60,939 nucleotides of DNA from an uncultured Angelakisella sp. (GTDB lineage Bacteria > Bacillota > Clostridia > Oscillospirales > Ruminococcaceae): NCBI GenBank assembly GCA_910585525.1, contig CAJUFR010000008.1, positions 1 through 60,939 of the forward strand. Reading direction: 5' to 3'. Below are positions 49,713 through 57,832 of the stretch, in pieces. How positions within the stretch are numbered: the stretch's first letter is position 1; each line of letters starts with the position of its first letter. Under the pieces are notes generated by a model. That model did not search any database. It was given only the letters and a program-made list of their open reading frames with translations, and was not told the origin of the DNA. The position numbers and the translations under genes were made by a program.

Positions 49713-50473
49713 CACCATCCCCTAGCCCATCGTGTGATGATGAAGCCGTCCACATTGTTCCCGGAGATGCTGTAGGGACCGTCCTCCGGCGGCTCCCAGG
49801 CTGTTACGCCGCCATCCGACGCCGCCAGGTAGCTTACCGACACATCCAGGCCGTGGCCCCGGTACCGCAGGGGGTCGCTGCCCCAGGGGCGGCGGCGAAG
49901 GTGGGCGATGTACTCCTCCAGCGTCCAGCCGCTTTCCTCGATGATCAGGGCGTGGGGGGCGCCTACATACCGGAAATGCCATGGCTCGTGGGCGATGCCG
50001 GTGACCGCTTCCTTGCCGGCGGGGTACCGCAGGATGAAGCCGTACCGGGCCGCCAGCCGCCGGAACCGCCCGCAAAGGCCGCTGTCCGGGAACAGGGGGC
50101 AGAGGAAGTCCACCTCCTCCCGCCGCTCCCCCAGGTCGATGGCAAGGCCGGTCTGGTGCTCGCTGTGGCCGGGGGCGGCCACGTATTTACGGGTAAACTC
50201 CGCCCCGTTTTGGGCCATGCTCTCCTCCCATATCTCCCGCTGTTCCCCCCGGGAGCGCCAGCCGCTCACCGGCAGGATGCCATGCCAGCCCTGTATCGCC
50301 TCCATCAGCCGGTCCAGCAGCAGCGCCGCCCGGCGGTCCAGCAGCACCCGGTCGGCGGGGTCCCCCACCGGGGTCAGTTCCCGCCCCGGCAGTTCCGGGC
50401 AGCGGTGGCTGGCCCCCACCAGGATCAGGCTGCCGCTGTGGACGGCGCCGTTGGGGATGGTCCGTTTTTTCAT
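49712..50473 (-). CDS. vanXY: VanXY-like D,D-dipeptidase/D,D-carboxypeptidase
   Basis: A 253-residue M15B zinc peptidase. The zinc motif S-x-H-x-x-G-x-A-x-D is present as GHSEHQTGLAIDLG, the catalytic Glu and third ligand in HEPWHFRYVG. SGWRSRGEQREIWEESMAQN, FTRKYVAAPGHSEHQTGLAI and YGFILRYPAGKEAVTGIAHE follow VanXY of the vanG type closely. No signal peptide is seen, as expected for a cytoplasmic VanXY rather than a membrane-bound VanY. It would hydrolyse D-Ala-D-Ala dipeptide and trim pentapeptides. Last of three genes. Confidence 0.85.
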   Translation of the reverse strand: MKKRTIPNGAVHSGSLILVGASHRCPELPGRELTPVGDPADRVLLDRRAALLLDRLMEAIQGWHGILPVSGWRSRGEQREIWEESMAQNGAEFTRKYVAAPGHSEHQTGLAIDLGERREEVDFLCPLFPDSGLCGRFRRLAARYGFILRYPAGKEAVTGIAHEPWHFRYVGAPHALIIEESGWTLEEYIAHLRRRPWGSDPLRYRGHGLDVSVSYLAASDGGVTAWEPPEDGPYSISGNNVDGFIITRWARGW

Positions 50474-50474
50474 G

Positions 50475-51527
50475 CTATTCTCCTCCTTCCGTGGCCGACG
50501 AGATGACCAGGTCCAGCACCTCCGGGATGGAGATGCCCGCCGCCGCCATCATGGCGGGGTAGCGGCTGTGGGGGGTGAAGCCGGGGATGGTGTTGACCTC
50601 GTGGAACAGCACCCGCTGGTCCGGGGTCAAAAACAGGTCCACCCGGGCAAACCCGGCGCAGTCCAGCGCCCGGTAGACCGCCACCGCCGTTTCCTTGATC
50701 CGGGCGGTGACCTCCTCCGGCAGCCGGGCCGGGGCCCGGGTCACCGAGGTCACCGGATGATATTTCTCCCCGTGGTCCAGCAGCCCCCCGGCCAGGTGTA
50801 TCTCATCCACCGCCCCCAGGGTGAGGACACCGGTCCCGGCGATGGCGCACCCCACCTCGAAGCCGGGGACCGCCTCCTCCAGCAGCACCCGGCTGTCATA
50901 CCGGAGGGCATCCTCCAGGGCGGGGGCCAGCTGCCCCTCCTCCTCCACCCGGCGGACCCCCAGGGAGGACCCGGCCCGGGCGGGCTTGACAAAGACAGGG
51001 TACCCCAGCCGCCGGGCCAGGGCCGGGGCCTGGCTGGCCGCTTCCTCCCGCCCCAGGGTGTGGCAGCGGGGCACCGCCACACCGGCGGCGGCCGCTGCCT
51101 TCCGGGCCATCTCCTTGTCCATCCCCAGGGCGGAGGCCAGTACCCCGCACCCCGCCAGGGGGATACCGGCAAGCTGGATCAGCCCCTGGACCGTCCCGTC
51201 CTCCCCCAGGCAGCCGTGGAGCATAGGCAGGGCCACGTCCACCGGCAGACGCCGGAAGCCGCTCTCCTCCAAAAGCAGCAGCCCCCGGTCCCCCCGGTCG
51301 GGGGAGAGGATGGCGGGCGTGCACGCCCCCTGGCTCCACCGGTCCTCCCGGATGGCGTCCCAGCTGCCGGTGAAGCGGTACCACCGCCCCTCCCGGGTGA
51401 TGCCCACCGCCACCGGGCGGTATTTTTCGGTGTCCAGATTTTCCAGCACGGTGGCCGCCGACTGGAGGGAGATGCCGTGCTCCGGGGAGCGGCCCCCGAA
51501 CAGCACCATGACCGTTTGCTTTTTCAT
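50475..51527 (-). CDS. vanG: VanG-type D-alanine:D-serine ligase (D-Ala-D-X ligase)
   Basis: A 350-residue ATP-grasp ligase. VMVLFGGRSPEHGISLQSAA, MLHGCLGEDGTVQGLIQLAG, VFVKPARAGSSLGVRRV and VLFHEVNTIPGFTPHSRYP are core motifs. The omega-loop reads GEKYHPVT, the E-K-Y form seen in D-Ala-D-Ser ligases such as VanG and VanC rather than the A-K-Y of Ddl or the E-K-G of VanA/B. LDTEKYRPVAVGITREGRWY also matches VanG. It would make peptidoglycan precursors ending in D-Ala-D-Ser. A housekeeping Ddl-like role cannot be excluded. Confidence 0.85.
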   Translation of the reverse strand: MKKQTVMVLFGGRSPEHGISLQSAATVLENLDTEKYRPVAVGITREGRWYRFTGSWDAIREDRWSQGACTPAILSPDRGDRGLLLLEESGFRRLPVDVALPMLHGCLGEDGTVQGLIQLAGIPLAGCGVLASALGMDKEMARKAAAAAGVAVPRCHTLGREEAASQAPALARRLGYPVFVKPARAGSSLGVRRVEEEGQLAPALEDALRYDSRVLLEEAVPGFEVGCAIAGTGVLTLGAVDEIHLAGGLLDHGEKYHPVTSVTRAPARLPEEVTARIKETAVAVYRALDCAGFARVDLFLTPDQRVLFHEVNTIPGFTPHSRYPAMMAAAGISIPEVLDLVISSATEGGE

Positions 51528-51534
51528 CGTGGTA

Positions 51535-52356
51535 TCATCCTTTCTCCTGGAGCGTCACCCCCGCCGGAAGGGGGTAGCCGATGCGGCAGCGGTTGTGGTA
51601 GAGGGTGGTCTCCCCCAGCAGTTCCCCGGTAAGGCGGGAGAGCCGCTGCTGGAGGACGTCCACCTCCTGGTAGACAGCCTCCCCCTGGCGGTAGTACCGC
51701 AGGTCCCGGTTGCGGACCTGGTACTCCACCGCCTCCCGCCGGTCCGCCTGGAGGGAGCCGGAAAGGGTCCCGTTTGCCACCTCCAGCAGCAGCTGGTAGG
51801 TGCGGCCGGTGTCGTTGCGGACCTTCAGGTCCAGCCATCCGGCGGCGAAGGTGGCGTCGGTGCCGGCGGGCTGGTCCCCGGGGTCGGGGAAGTCCTTTTC
51901 CCGGTGGCCGCTGCGCTCCACGATGGTGAGGGGGGAGTGGAGGAACAGCCAGAACAGCAGGTTGGTCAGGTGGCAGAGGCCGCCCCCCGGGGCGGTGGTG
52001 AGTTTGCCGTCCACCACGATGAGGCCGTCTTTGTAAGGGGTGACCTTGTCGGCGTCCCGCACCGCCCAGCAGAAGGAAAAGGTCTCCCCGGGGCGGATGA
52101 GCAGCCGGTCCAGCTTGTCCACCGCTAGCTGGATATTGTGGACCTTGTTCCACTGGTACCGCAGGTCAAAGCCGGTGTCGGGGTTGAGGAGGGGGCTGCT
52201 GTCGGCAAAGACCCGCTGGGGCAGCACCGCCCCCCACTGGGTCCCGGCGTACCGCCGCCGGTCCAGCCGCATCCCCACCAGGCAGAACAGCCGCCGCTGG
52301 GCCTGGCGCAGGGGGATGAGGGCAGGGAACAGCTGGGTGAGACGTTTTCTGGGCAT
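51535..52356 (-). CDS. vanW: VanW-like protein
   Basis: A 273-residue VanW family protein. LIRPGETFSFCWAVRDADKV, GGGLCHLTNLLFWLFLHSPL and ERSGHREKDFPDPGDQPAGT are the conserved VanW segments; the N-terminus is basic and has no clear signal. VanW is an accessory protein of vanB and vanG operons whose activity is unknown. It heads vanW-vanG-vanXY; AAAGGAG lies about 11 nt upstream of ATG. Confidence 0.88.
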   Translation of the reverse strand: MPRKRLTQLFPALIPLRQAQRRLFCLVGMRLDRRRYAGTQWGAVLPQRVFADSSPLLNPDTGFDLRYQWNKVHNIQLAVDKLDRLLIRPGETFSFCWAVRDADKVTPYKDGLIVVDGKLTTAPGGGLCHLTNLLFWLFLHSPLTIVERSGHREKDFPDPGDQPAGTDATFAAGWLDLKVRNDTGRTYQLLLEVANGTLSGSLQADRREAVEYQVRNRDLRYYRQGEAVYQEVDVLQQRLSRLTGELLGETTLYHNRCRIGYPLPAGVTLQEKG

Positions 52357-52398
52357 ATTTTTACACGCTCCTTTTTGGGTGATGGACTATATGGCGAT

Positions 52399-52447
52399 GA
52401 AAAAAGCGCCTTGCTTTGGTGACTCTTAGTCTACCAAAACAAGGCGC
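52399..52447 (-). terminator. Terminator of the metal permease gene
   Basis: Minus strand: GCGCCTTG-T-TTTGGT pairs with ACCAAA-G-CAAGGCGC, followed by T6. It separates the permease from vanW; a TATAGT in the 40-bp gap after it is the only hint of a vanW promoter, consistent with activator control. Confidence 0.85.
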
Positions 52448-52519
52448 CTGGTGTTTTCGGTTTTTCTTGGGAGGGGATGAAGATTTCTTTGCGTATTTCT
52501 TACGATTTTCTGATGACGG

Positions 52520-53362
52520 TCACCCCAGCAGCTGGAGGATGAGGCCCACCGCCCCGCCGGTGCCCCACACCAGCCCCAGCACCGCCAGGTTCTCCCGGGG
52601 CCTGGGGTTGGCGCGGAACAGCACCAGCACCCCCACCCCGGAGGCGGAGAGCAGACCCGCCGCCAGGGCGCCGAAGCTCACCGCCCCGGCCAGGTAGAGC
52701 CGGGTGAGCAGCACCGAGGCGGCACAGTTGGGGATCAGCCCCAGCAGCGCCGCCGCCACCGGCTGCAACAGGCTGCCGTCCAGCAGCAGCGCCGCCAACC
52801 GTTCCTCCCCCAGCAGCGCCACCCCGCCCCCCAGGGCCAGGTTCACCGCCAGGATAAAGAGAAAGATGCTCCCGGTGTGCCGCAGCGCCGCCCAAAGGAT
52901 GCTCCCCTCCTCGCAGTGGCAGTGGTGGCAGAGGTCGTGGATGCCCTCCTCCCGGGGGGGACGCCGGGCCATGACCTGATCCACAGCCAGTCCCGCCAGC
53001 GCCCCCACCGCCACCTTCAGCCCCAGCAGGGGCAGCAGCGCCCCCGCCCGGCTGGGGTCCCCCAGCAGCAGCGGCACCGCCTCGTCGGAGGTGGAAAGGA
53101 ACACCGCCACCAGCGTCCCCATGGTGATGACCCGCCCGGCGTAGAGGTTGGCCGCCGCCACCGAAAAGCCGCACTGTGGCACGCACCCCAGCAGCGCCCC
53201 GGTAAAGGGTCCCAGCCGCCGTGCCCGGGCCAGCAGCTTTTCCATCCCTTCCCCGGAGCGGTGCTCCAGCCACTCCATCAGCAGGTAGGCGCCGAAGAGG
53301 AAAGGGAGCATTTTCAGGGAATCCAGCATAGCGTCGATGAGGATGTCTATAAACAGTTCCAA
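52520..53362 (-). CDS. Putative 10-TM heavy-metal/manganese-type permease (ArsP-2-like)
   Basis: A 281-residue membrane protein with an internal duplication. The two halves carry ALLGCVPQCGFSVAAANLYA and ALLGLIPNCAASVLLTRLYL, each with a P-x-C motif and a following Gly-rich helix. The loop between them is His/Cys-rich (IHDLCHHCHCEEGS), suited to metal binding. The family is annotated as a putative manganese or arsenic exporter without firm proof. The start is TTG with AGGAGG 8 nt upstream. A consensus promoter with a Fur-family-like operator supports metal-dependent control. Confidence 0.82.
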   Translation of the reverse strand: MELFIDILIDAMLDSLKMLPFLFGAYLLMEWLEHRSGEGMEKLLARARRLGPFTGALLGCVPQCGFSVAAANLYAGRVITMGTLVAVFLSTSDEAVPLLLGDPSRAGALLPLLGLKVAVGALAGLAVDQVMARRPPREEGIHDLCHHCHCEEGSILWAALRHTGSIFLFILAVNLALGGGVALLGEERLAALLLDGSLLQPVAAALLGLIPNCAASVLLTRLYLAGAVSFGALAAGLLSASGVGVLVLFRANPRPRENLAVLGLVWGTGGAVGLILQLLG

Positions 53363-53380
53363 GATAGGGGCCTCCTAGTT

Positions 53381-53428
53381 GCGAATGATTTGCATTTGTA
53401 ATTATAGCGGGATCGGTGGGGTTGTCAA
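53381..53428 (-). promoter_or_regulatory. Promoter with Fur-family-like operator of the metal permease
   Basis: Minus strand: TTGACA (53423-53428), 16-nt spacer, TATAAT (53401-53406). The AT-rich GCGAATGATTTGCATTTGTA stretch from 53382 onwards overlaps the -10 and start. Its AATGATTTGCA / CAAAT elements resemble Fur/Zur/PerR boxes. Confidence 0.6.
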
Positions 53429-53600
53429 GAGGGGGGGCTGTTTTTTTGGGGCTCGGTCCTCACCTAGTCTTTCCTGCAATTTTTAGGTCATCTCTTCGAG
53501 CGTCTGGCCGGCGGGGCCCTCAAAGAGATGATTCAAAAACAACAAAAAAAGCAAGAAAAGAACACCGTCCCAGAGACTGTGATCCCCCCGAAACATCCTA
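53429..53600. other. Intergenic stretch with one long inverted repeat
   Basis: TCATCTCTT (53488-53496) and AAGAGATGA (53523-53531) form a stem around a GC-rich 26-nt loop, followed by an A-rich stretch. No gene is seen. Confidence 0.4.
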
Positions 53601-53666
53601 TTGAAATCACCCATCCACCGTATTATAATGCAGGGTAAAGACAGCAACGCTTTACTCTGTTACGAT
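53601..53666 (+). repeat. 66-bp promoter-bearing direct repeat, copy 1
   Basis: Matches 54306-54371 at 58 of 66 positions. It holds TTGAAA (53601-53606), a 17-nt spacer and TATAAT (53624-53629), and extends about 37 bp past the -10, ending 21 bp before the ATG of the DUF6985-like gene. Confidence 0.85.
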
Positions 53667-53686
53667 ACATGAAGAGGAGTACCACC

Positions 53687-54226
53687 ATGACCACCATCAC
53701 ATCCATACAAAAAAGTTCCCGTCCCACCTGCCGCCTGACAGGCAAGGCTTTCTGGCCGCTGTTTGGGCGGGAGGTCTCGGTGGCCATGGGGGCGGCCGGG
53801 GAGGTCTCCTTGGCACACGCCCAGGGCTGCGCCGACCAACTGCTCTGTCCGGCTCCGGGGGTGGAGGAGCAGCTGCTGGCCGCCTGTGTTCAGGCTTTCC
53901 GGGATGCGGAGGAGTGCCAGGGGGAGCCCGTCTCCTTCCTCTTTGAATTTGAGGGGATGGACCAGCCCCAGGGGCTGGAGGACCCCCGAAATATCCTGCC
54001 CTATCTGCGGCCGGTGGAGTTGTCTATCGACCGGGAGGAGACGGGGAGTTTTTCGGTGGCGGCTTTTTTGGAGTGCGCCTGGGAGCCGGAGTTGGGGATG
54101 GAATGGGTGGTCCGGGACGGCCGTCCTCTCTTTGCGGGGTACTACGTTGGGCTGGGCTCCCACTGCCGGGAGGAGATGTATACCTCCGTCTGGCGGGAGC
54201 AAAACTACCTGTTTTGGGCAGAATGA
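53687..54226 (+). CDS. DUF6985-like protein of unknown function
   Basis: A 179-residue soluble protein. LTGKAFWPLFGREVSVAMGA and the C-terminal FLECAWEPELGMEWVVRDGR and GYYVGLGSH segments resemble the DUF6985 type, proteins often found near immunity-like genes; the assignment is by eye. The ATG at 53687 has GAAGAGGAG 7 nt upstream; an earlier in-frame ATG at 53669 lacks a site. It is bounded on both sides by copies of the same 66-bp promoter repeat. Confidence 0.72.
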   Translation: MTTITSIQKSSRPTCRLTGKAFWPLFGREVSVAMGAAGEVSLAHAQGCADQLLCPAPGVEEQLLAACVQAFRDAEECQGEPVSFLFEFEGMDQPQGLEDPRNILPYLRPVELSIDREETGSFSVAAFLECAWEPELGMEWVVRDGRPLFAGYYVGLGSHCREEMYTSVWREQNYLFWAE

Positions 54227-54305
54227 CCGGTCCATAGGCCGCTGTTTTAGACAACTTTGCGGAATTTGCTTTGGGATGTTATGCAATCATTATGAAAAAA
54301 ATCAG

Positions 54306-54371
54306 TTGAAATCAGCCTTCCACCGTATTATAATGCAGAGGAAGGACAGCAGTGCTTTACTCTGTTACTAT
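54306..54371 (+). repeat. 66-bp promoter-bearing direct repeat, copy 2 (livJ promoter)
   Basis: TTGAAA (54306-54311), 17-nt spacer, TATAAT (54329-54334). Similarity to copy 1 continues through GCTTTACTCTGTTAC. A leader of about 140 bases without clear features (54372-54515) separates it from livJ. Confidence 0.85.
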
Positions 54372-54515
54372 CCCAAAAGGGATGGTGTCTGCAAGCAGGG
54401 CGAGGCCGGCGGTCCTGCCCAAGACCTTGATCTTGGCATCAATGGCCGCGGCCCGGGGGAGAGAATGAGAGCCCCGGGAAGGAGAACAGCGGTCAACAGA
54501 AAGGATCATGATGTT

Positions 54516-55700
54516 ATGAAACGTTTTGCCGCGTCCCTGCTGGCTGCCCTGATGGTTCTGACCATGGCTGCCTGCGGCGGAAATACCAACCAGCAGAGTT
54601 CCACCCCCGCTGACGGCGGAAATAGTTCTGCTCCCGCTGCCCCTGCCGGGGAGACCATCAAGATCGGCTGCCTTGCCCCCCTTACCGGCGAGGTCTCGGT
54701 CTACGGCATCGCCACCTACCAGGGCATCAAGATGGGTGTGGATGAGATCAACGCCGCCGGCGGCATCGACGGCAAGCAGATCGAACTGATCGTTATGGAC
54801 GAGAAGGGCGATTCCGTCGAAGCGGTGAACGCCTACAACAGCCTGGTGGACCAGGGTGTTGTGGCCATCATCGGTGACGTCACCTCCAAGCCCTGCATCG
54901 CCGTGGCCGAGGTAGCCGCCGAGGACAACATGCCCATGCTCACCGCCACCGGCACCGCCGCCGAGATCACCACCATCGGCTCCAACGTCTTCCGCACCTG
55001 CTTCATGGATCCCTTCCAGGGGCAGATCATGGCCACCTTTGCCGCCGATAACCTTGGCGCCAAGAAGGTCGCCGTCATGTATGACACCGGCTCCGACTAC
55101 TCCCAGGGCCTGGCCGATTCCTTCAAGGCCCAGGCCGACACCAAGGGCATGGAGCTGACCGCCTTTGAGGGTTACGGCACCGCTGATACCGACTTCACCT
55201 CCATCCTCAACAAGATCATCGCCACCAGCCCCGACGCCATCTTTGTCCCCGACTACTACGGCGACGTCTCCCTGATCCTGGGCCAGGCCCGGGTCGCCGG
55301 GTACACCGGCGCCATGCTGGGGGGCGACGGCTGGGACGGCGTGCTGGGGGTCATGCCTGCCGACAAGATGACCGCCACCGATAACGGCTTCTTCTCCAAC
55401 CACTACGCCACCGCCGACGAGGCCGCCGCCAAGTTCCTGTCCCAGTACAAGACCCTCTTCGACATGGACGGCAACGCCTTCTCCGCCCTGGGGTATGACT
55501 CCGCCTACATCATGGCCGACGCCATCAAGCGCGCCGGTTCCACCGATAAGGACGCCATCGTCACCGCCCTGGCCGCCACCGACCTGGAGTGCGTCACCGG
55601 TCACGTCACCTTCGACGCCAACGGCGACCCCATCAAGAGCGTGGCTGTCACCGAGTTCAAGGGCGGCGAAGCGGTCCTGAACGCCAAGGTCAGCGCCTGA
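54516..55700 (+). CDS. livJ: Branched-chain amino-acid-type ABC transporter solute-binding lipoprotein (LivJ)
   Basis: A 394-residue exported protein. The signal peptide AASLLAALMVLTMAACGG ends in a lipobox, and a Gln/Ser/Ala/Pro tether follows. The mature part starts IKIGCLAPLTGEVSVYGIAT and has GIKMGVDEINAAGGIDGKQI and VVAIIGDVTSKPCIAVAEVA, the peripheral-binding-protein type I fold of LivJ. Codon usage is strongly biased to C-ending codons, suggesting high expression. It is separated from livH by a strong hairpin and a second promoter. Confidence 0.93.
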   Translation: MKRFAASLLAALMVLTMAACGGNTNQQSSTPADGGNSSAPAAPAGETIKIGCLAPLTGEVSVYGIATYQGIKMGVDEINAAGGIDGKQIELIVMDEKGDSVEAVNAYNSLVDQGVVAIIGDVTSKPCIAVAEVAAEDNMPMLTATGTAAEITTIGSNVFRTCFMDPFQGQIMATFAADNLGAKKVAVMYDTGSDYSQGLADSFKAQADTKGMELTAFEGYGTADTDFTSILNKIIATSPDAIFVPDYYGDVSLILGQARVAGYTGAMLGGDGWDGVLGVMPADKMTATDNGFFSNHYATADEAAAKFLSQYKTLFDMDGNAFSALGYDSAYIMADAIKRAGSTDKDAIVTALAATDLECVTGHVTFDANGDPIKSVAVTEFKGGEAVLNAKVSA

Positions 55701-55763
55701 TCCCGGCCCCACCGGCTCGGAACGAGAAGCGACAGACCCGGTTTCCGCAAAAATGTCCACAAT

Positions 55764-55791
55764 GGGGTAGGGCAATTCGTTGCTCTGCCCC
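55764..55791 (+). terminator. 12-bp UUCG-capped hairpin between livJ and livH
   Basis: All 12 pairs form (including G-U) between 55764-55775 and 55780-55791 around a TTCG loop. No T-run follows. It may protect the livJ mRNA 3' end or partially terminate. Confidence 0.65.
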
Positions 55792-55801
55792 GTTGCGCTT
55801 T

Positions 55802-55835
55802 GTGATATCACTGTTGTATAATAGGGCGTGATATC
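55802..55835 (+). promoter_or_regulatory. Internal promoter and operator before livH
   Basis: TATAAT (55817-55822) is flanked by the palindrome GTGATATCAC (55802-55811) and a second GTGATATC (55828-55835). The -35 is poor. The paired sites suggest regulated expression of livHMGF apart from livJ. Confidence 0.5.
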
Positions 55836-55882
55836 TGGAGATGTGTGTAACCAAAAAAACATAAATAGAGGGAAGTGTGCGC

Positions 55883-56773
55883 ATGGACCTGATCGTATTC
55901 ATCAAGCAGTTCGTCAACGGGATACAGGTGGGGAGCATCTATGCCCTGGTGGCCCTGGGGTATACCATGGTCTACGGCATCGTCAAACTCATCAACTTTG
56001 CCCACGGCGATTTCATCATGGTGGGGGGATACGTGGTGGTGTTCACCACCCCCTTCCTGGCCAACCTGGGGGTCCCCGCCTGGCTCTGCGTCCTGGCGGC
56101 GGTGGCGGTGTGCAGCGCCATCGGCGTTTTGACCGAGAAGATCGCCTACAAGCCGCTGCGGGGGGCGCCCAGCCTTTCGGTGCTCATCACCGCCATCGCA
56201 GTGAGTCTCTGTCTCCAGAACCTGGCGCTCATCTTCTTTTCCTCCTCCCCCCGGCCCATGAGCGCCGTTTTTGACGTTGCGCCGGTGACCATCGGCAGCA
56301 TCCAGTTTTCCGGCATCAGCATCCTCACCATCGTCATGTCGGTGGCGCTGATGGTGGCCCTCCAGCTGTTTATCAAAAAGACCCGGGTGGGCAAGGCCAT
56401 GCGGGCGGTGTCGGAGGACAGCCAGGCGGCCATCCTCATGGGCATCAGCACCAACAAGACCATCAGCCTTACCTTCGCTATCGGCTCCGGCCTGGCGGCC
56501 ATGGCGGCGGTGATGTACTGCTCCGCCTACCCCCAGGTGCAGCCCTACATGGGCTCGATGCTGGGGCTCAAGGCCTTTATCGCCGCCGTGCTGGGGGGCA
56601 TCGGCTCCATCCCCGGGGCGATGCTGGGGGGCATCCTCATCGGCCTGGTGGAGAGCATCACCCGCCACTTCAACTCCCAGCTGGCGGACGCCGTGGTGTT
56701 CGCCATCCTCATTGTGGTGCTGCTGGTGAAGCCGGCGGGCATCATGGGCAAAAACGTCGGCGAGAAAGTGTAG
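55883..56773 (+). CDS. livH: Branched-chain amino acid ABC transporter permease LivH
   Basis: A 296-residue protein with about eight TM segments. IQVGSIYALVALGYTMVYGI and KLINFAHGDFIMVGGYVVVF are signature LivH segments; the cytoplasmic loop has TRVGKAMRAVSEDSQAAILM. The ATG at 55883 has AGGGAAG 7 nt upstream. Confidence 0.95.
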   Translation: MDLIVFIKQFVNGIQVGSIYALVALGYTMVYGIVKLINFAHGDFIMVGGYVVVFTTPFLANLGVPAWLCVLAAVAVCSAIGVLTEKIAYKPLRGAPSLSVLITAIAVSLCLQNLALIFFSSSPRPMSAVFDVAPVTIGSIQFSGISILTIVMSVALMVALQLFIKKTRVGKAMRAVSEDSQAAILMGISTNKTISLTFAIGSGLAAMAAVMYCSAYPQVQPYMGSMLGLKAFIAAVLGGIGSIPGAMLGGILIGLVESITRHFNSQLADAVVFAILIVVLLVKPAGIMGKNVGEKV

Positions 56774-56782
56774 GTGGGCAAG

Positions 56783-57832
56783 ATGAAAACAAGACAGCAG
56801 GTCATGAAAAGCTACCTGATCAACACCATCGCCCTGGCCCTGGTCTATGGCGTCCTTCTGTACGCCATGAGCAGCGGCTCCATCACCCGGTACCTCCGGG
56901 GCATCCTGATGACCATCTTCATCAACGTCATCCTGGCCACCTCCCTGAACCTCACCACCGGCTTCCTGGGCCAGATCGCCCTGGGCCACGCCGGGTTCAT
57001 GTCCATCGGGGCATACAGCGCCGCCCTCTTTGTCAAGTATATCGAGAGCACCGGAGTGGTGCTGCTGGCCGACGGCAGCCCCACCCCCCAGGGGCAGCTG
57101 TTCTTTGTGCTGTCGCTGCTGCTGGGCGGGGTGCTGGCGGCGCTGTTCGGTCTGCTGGTGGGCATCCCGGCCCTGCGGCTCAAGGGGGACTACCTGGCCA
57201 TCATCACCCTGGGCTTTGGGGAGATCATCCGCTCCCTCATCGAAAACCTCTCCTTCACCGGCGGGGCCCAGGGGCTGAAGAAGATCCCCCGCCTTGCCAC
57301 CCTGGACGCGGTGTACATCATCATGGTGCTGTGCGTGGTGGTGATGTTCACCCTGGTGCGCAGCCGCCACGGCCGGGCCATCACCGCCATCCGGGAGGAC
57401 GACATCGCCTCCGAGGCTTCCGGCATCCACAACACCTATTATAAGGTGCTGGCCTTTACGGTGGCCGCCTTCTTCGCCGGCATCGCCGGGGGCATCTACG
57501 CCCAGTACCTGGGGGTGCTGGGGGCGGCGAATTTCAACTTCAACAAGTCCATCGACATCCTGGTGATGGTGGTGCTGGGCGGCATGGGCTCCCTCACCGG
57601 CTCCATCGTGGCCGCCATCGGCCTCACCGCCCTGCCGGAGGCGCTGCGGTTCATCCCCAACTTCTCCGACTACCGGATGCTCATCTATTCCGTCGTCCTT
57701 ATCATCGTCATGATCTTCAAGCCCTCCGGGCTGCTGGGCCGGTATGAGTTCTCCCTCACCGGCATCATCGAACGGTTCACCGGCCGGGGGAGCAAGGCCA
57801 AAAAGACGGGGGAAGGAGGCGCCGGGAAATGA
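56783..57832 (+). CDS. livM: Branched-chain amino acid ABC transporter permease LivM
   Basis: A 349-residue permease with TGFLGQIALGHAGFMSIGAY, LKGDYLAIITLGFGEIIRSL and GRAITAIREDDIASEASGIH, the LivM pattern, and about nine TM segments. The start at 56783 (AGGTGGG upstream) is preferred over a GTG at 56774 that abuts the livH stop. Confidence 0.95.
   Translation: MKTRQQVMKSYLINTIALALVYGVLLYAMSSGSITRYLRGILMTIFINVILATSLNLTTGFLGQIALGHAGFMSIGAYSAALFVKYIESTGVVLLADGSPTPQGQLFFVLSLLLGGVLAALFGLLVGIPALRLKGDYLAIITLGFGEIIRSLIENLSFTGGAQGLKKIPRLATLDAVYIIMVLCVVVMFTLVRSRHGRAITAIREDDIASEASGIHNTYYKVLAFTVAAFFAGIAGGIYAQYLGVLGAANFNFNKSIDILVMVVLGGMGSLTGSIVAAIGLTALPEALRFIPNFSDYRMLIYSVVLIIVMIFKPSGLLGRYEFSLTGIIERFTGRGSKAKKTGEGGAGK

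Noticed and set aside
53763..54515. Long open frame joining the DUF6985-like gene region to livJ
   Set aside because: The upstream part is a different frame of the DUF gene plus the livJ leader. The lipoprotein signal at 54516 marks the true start.
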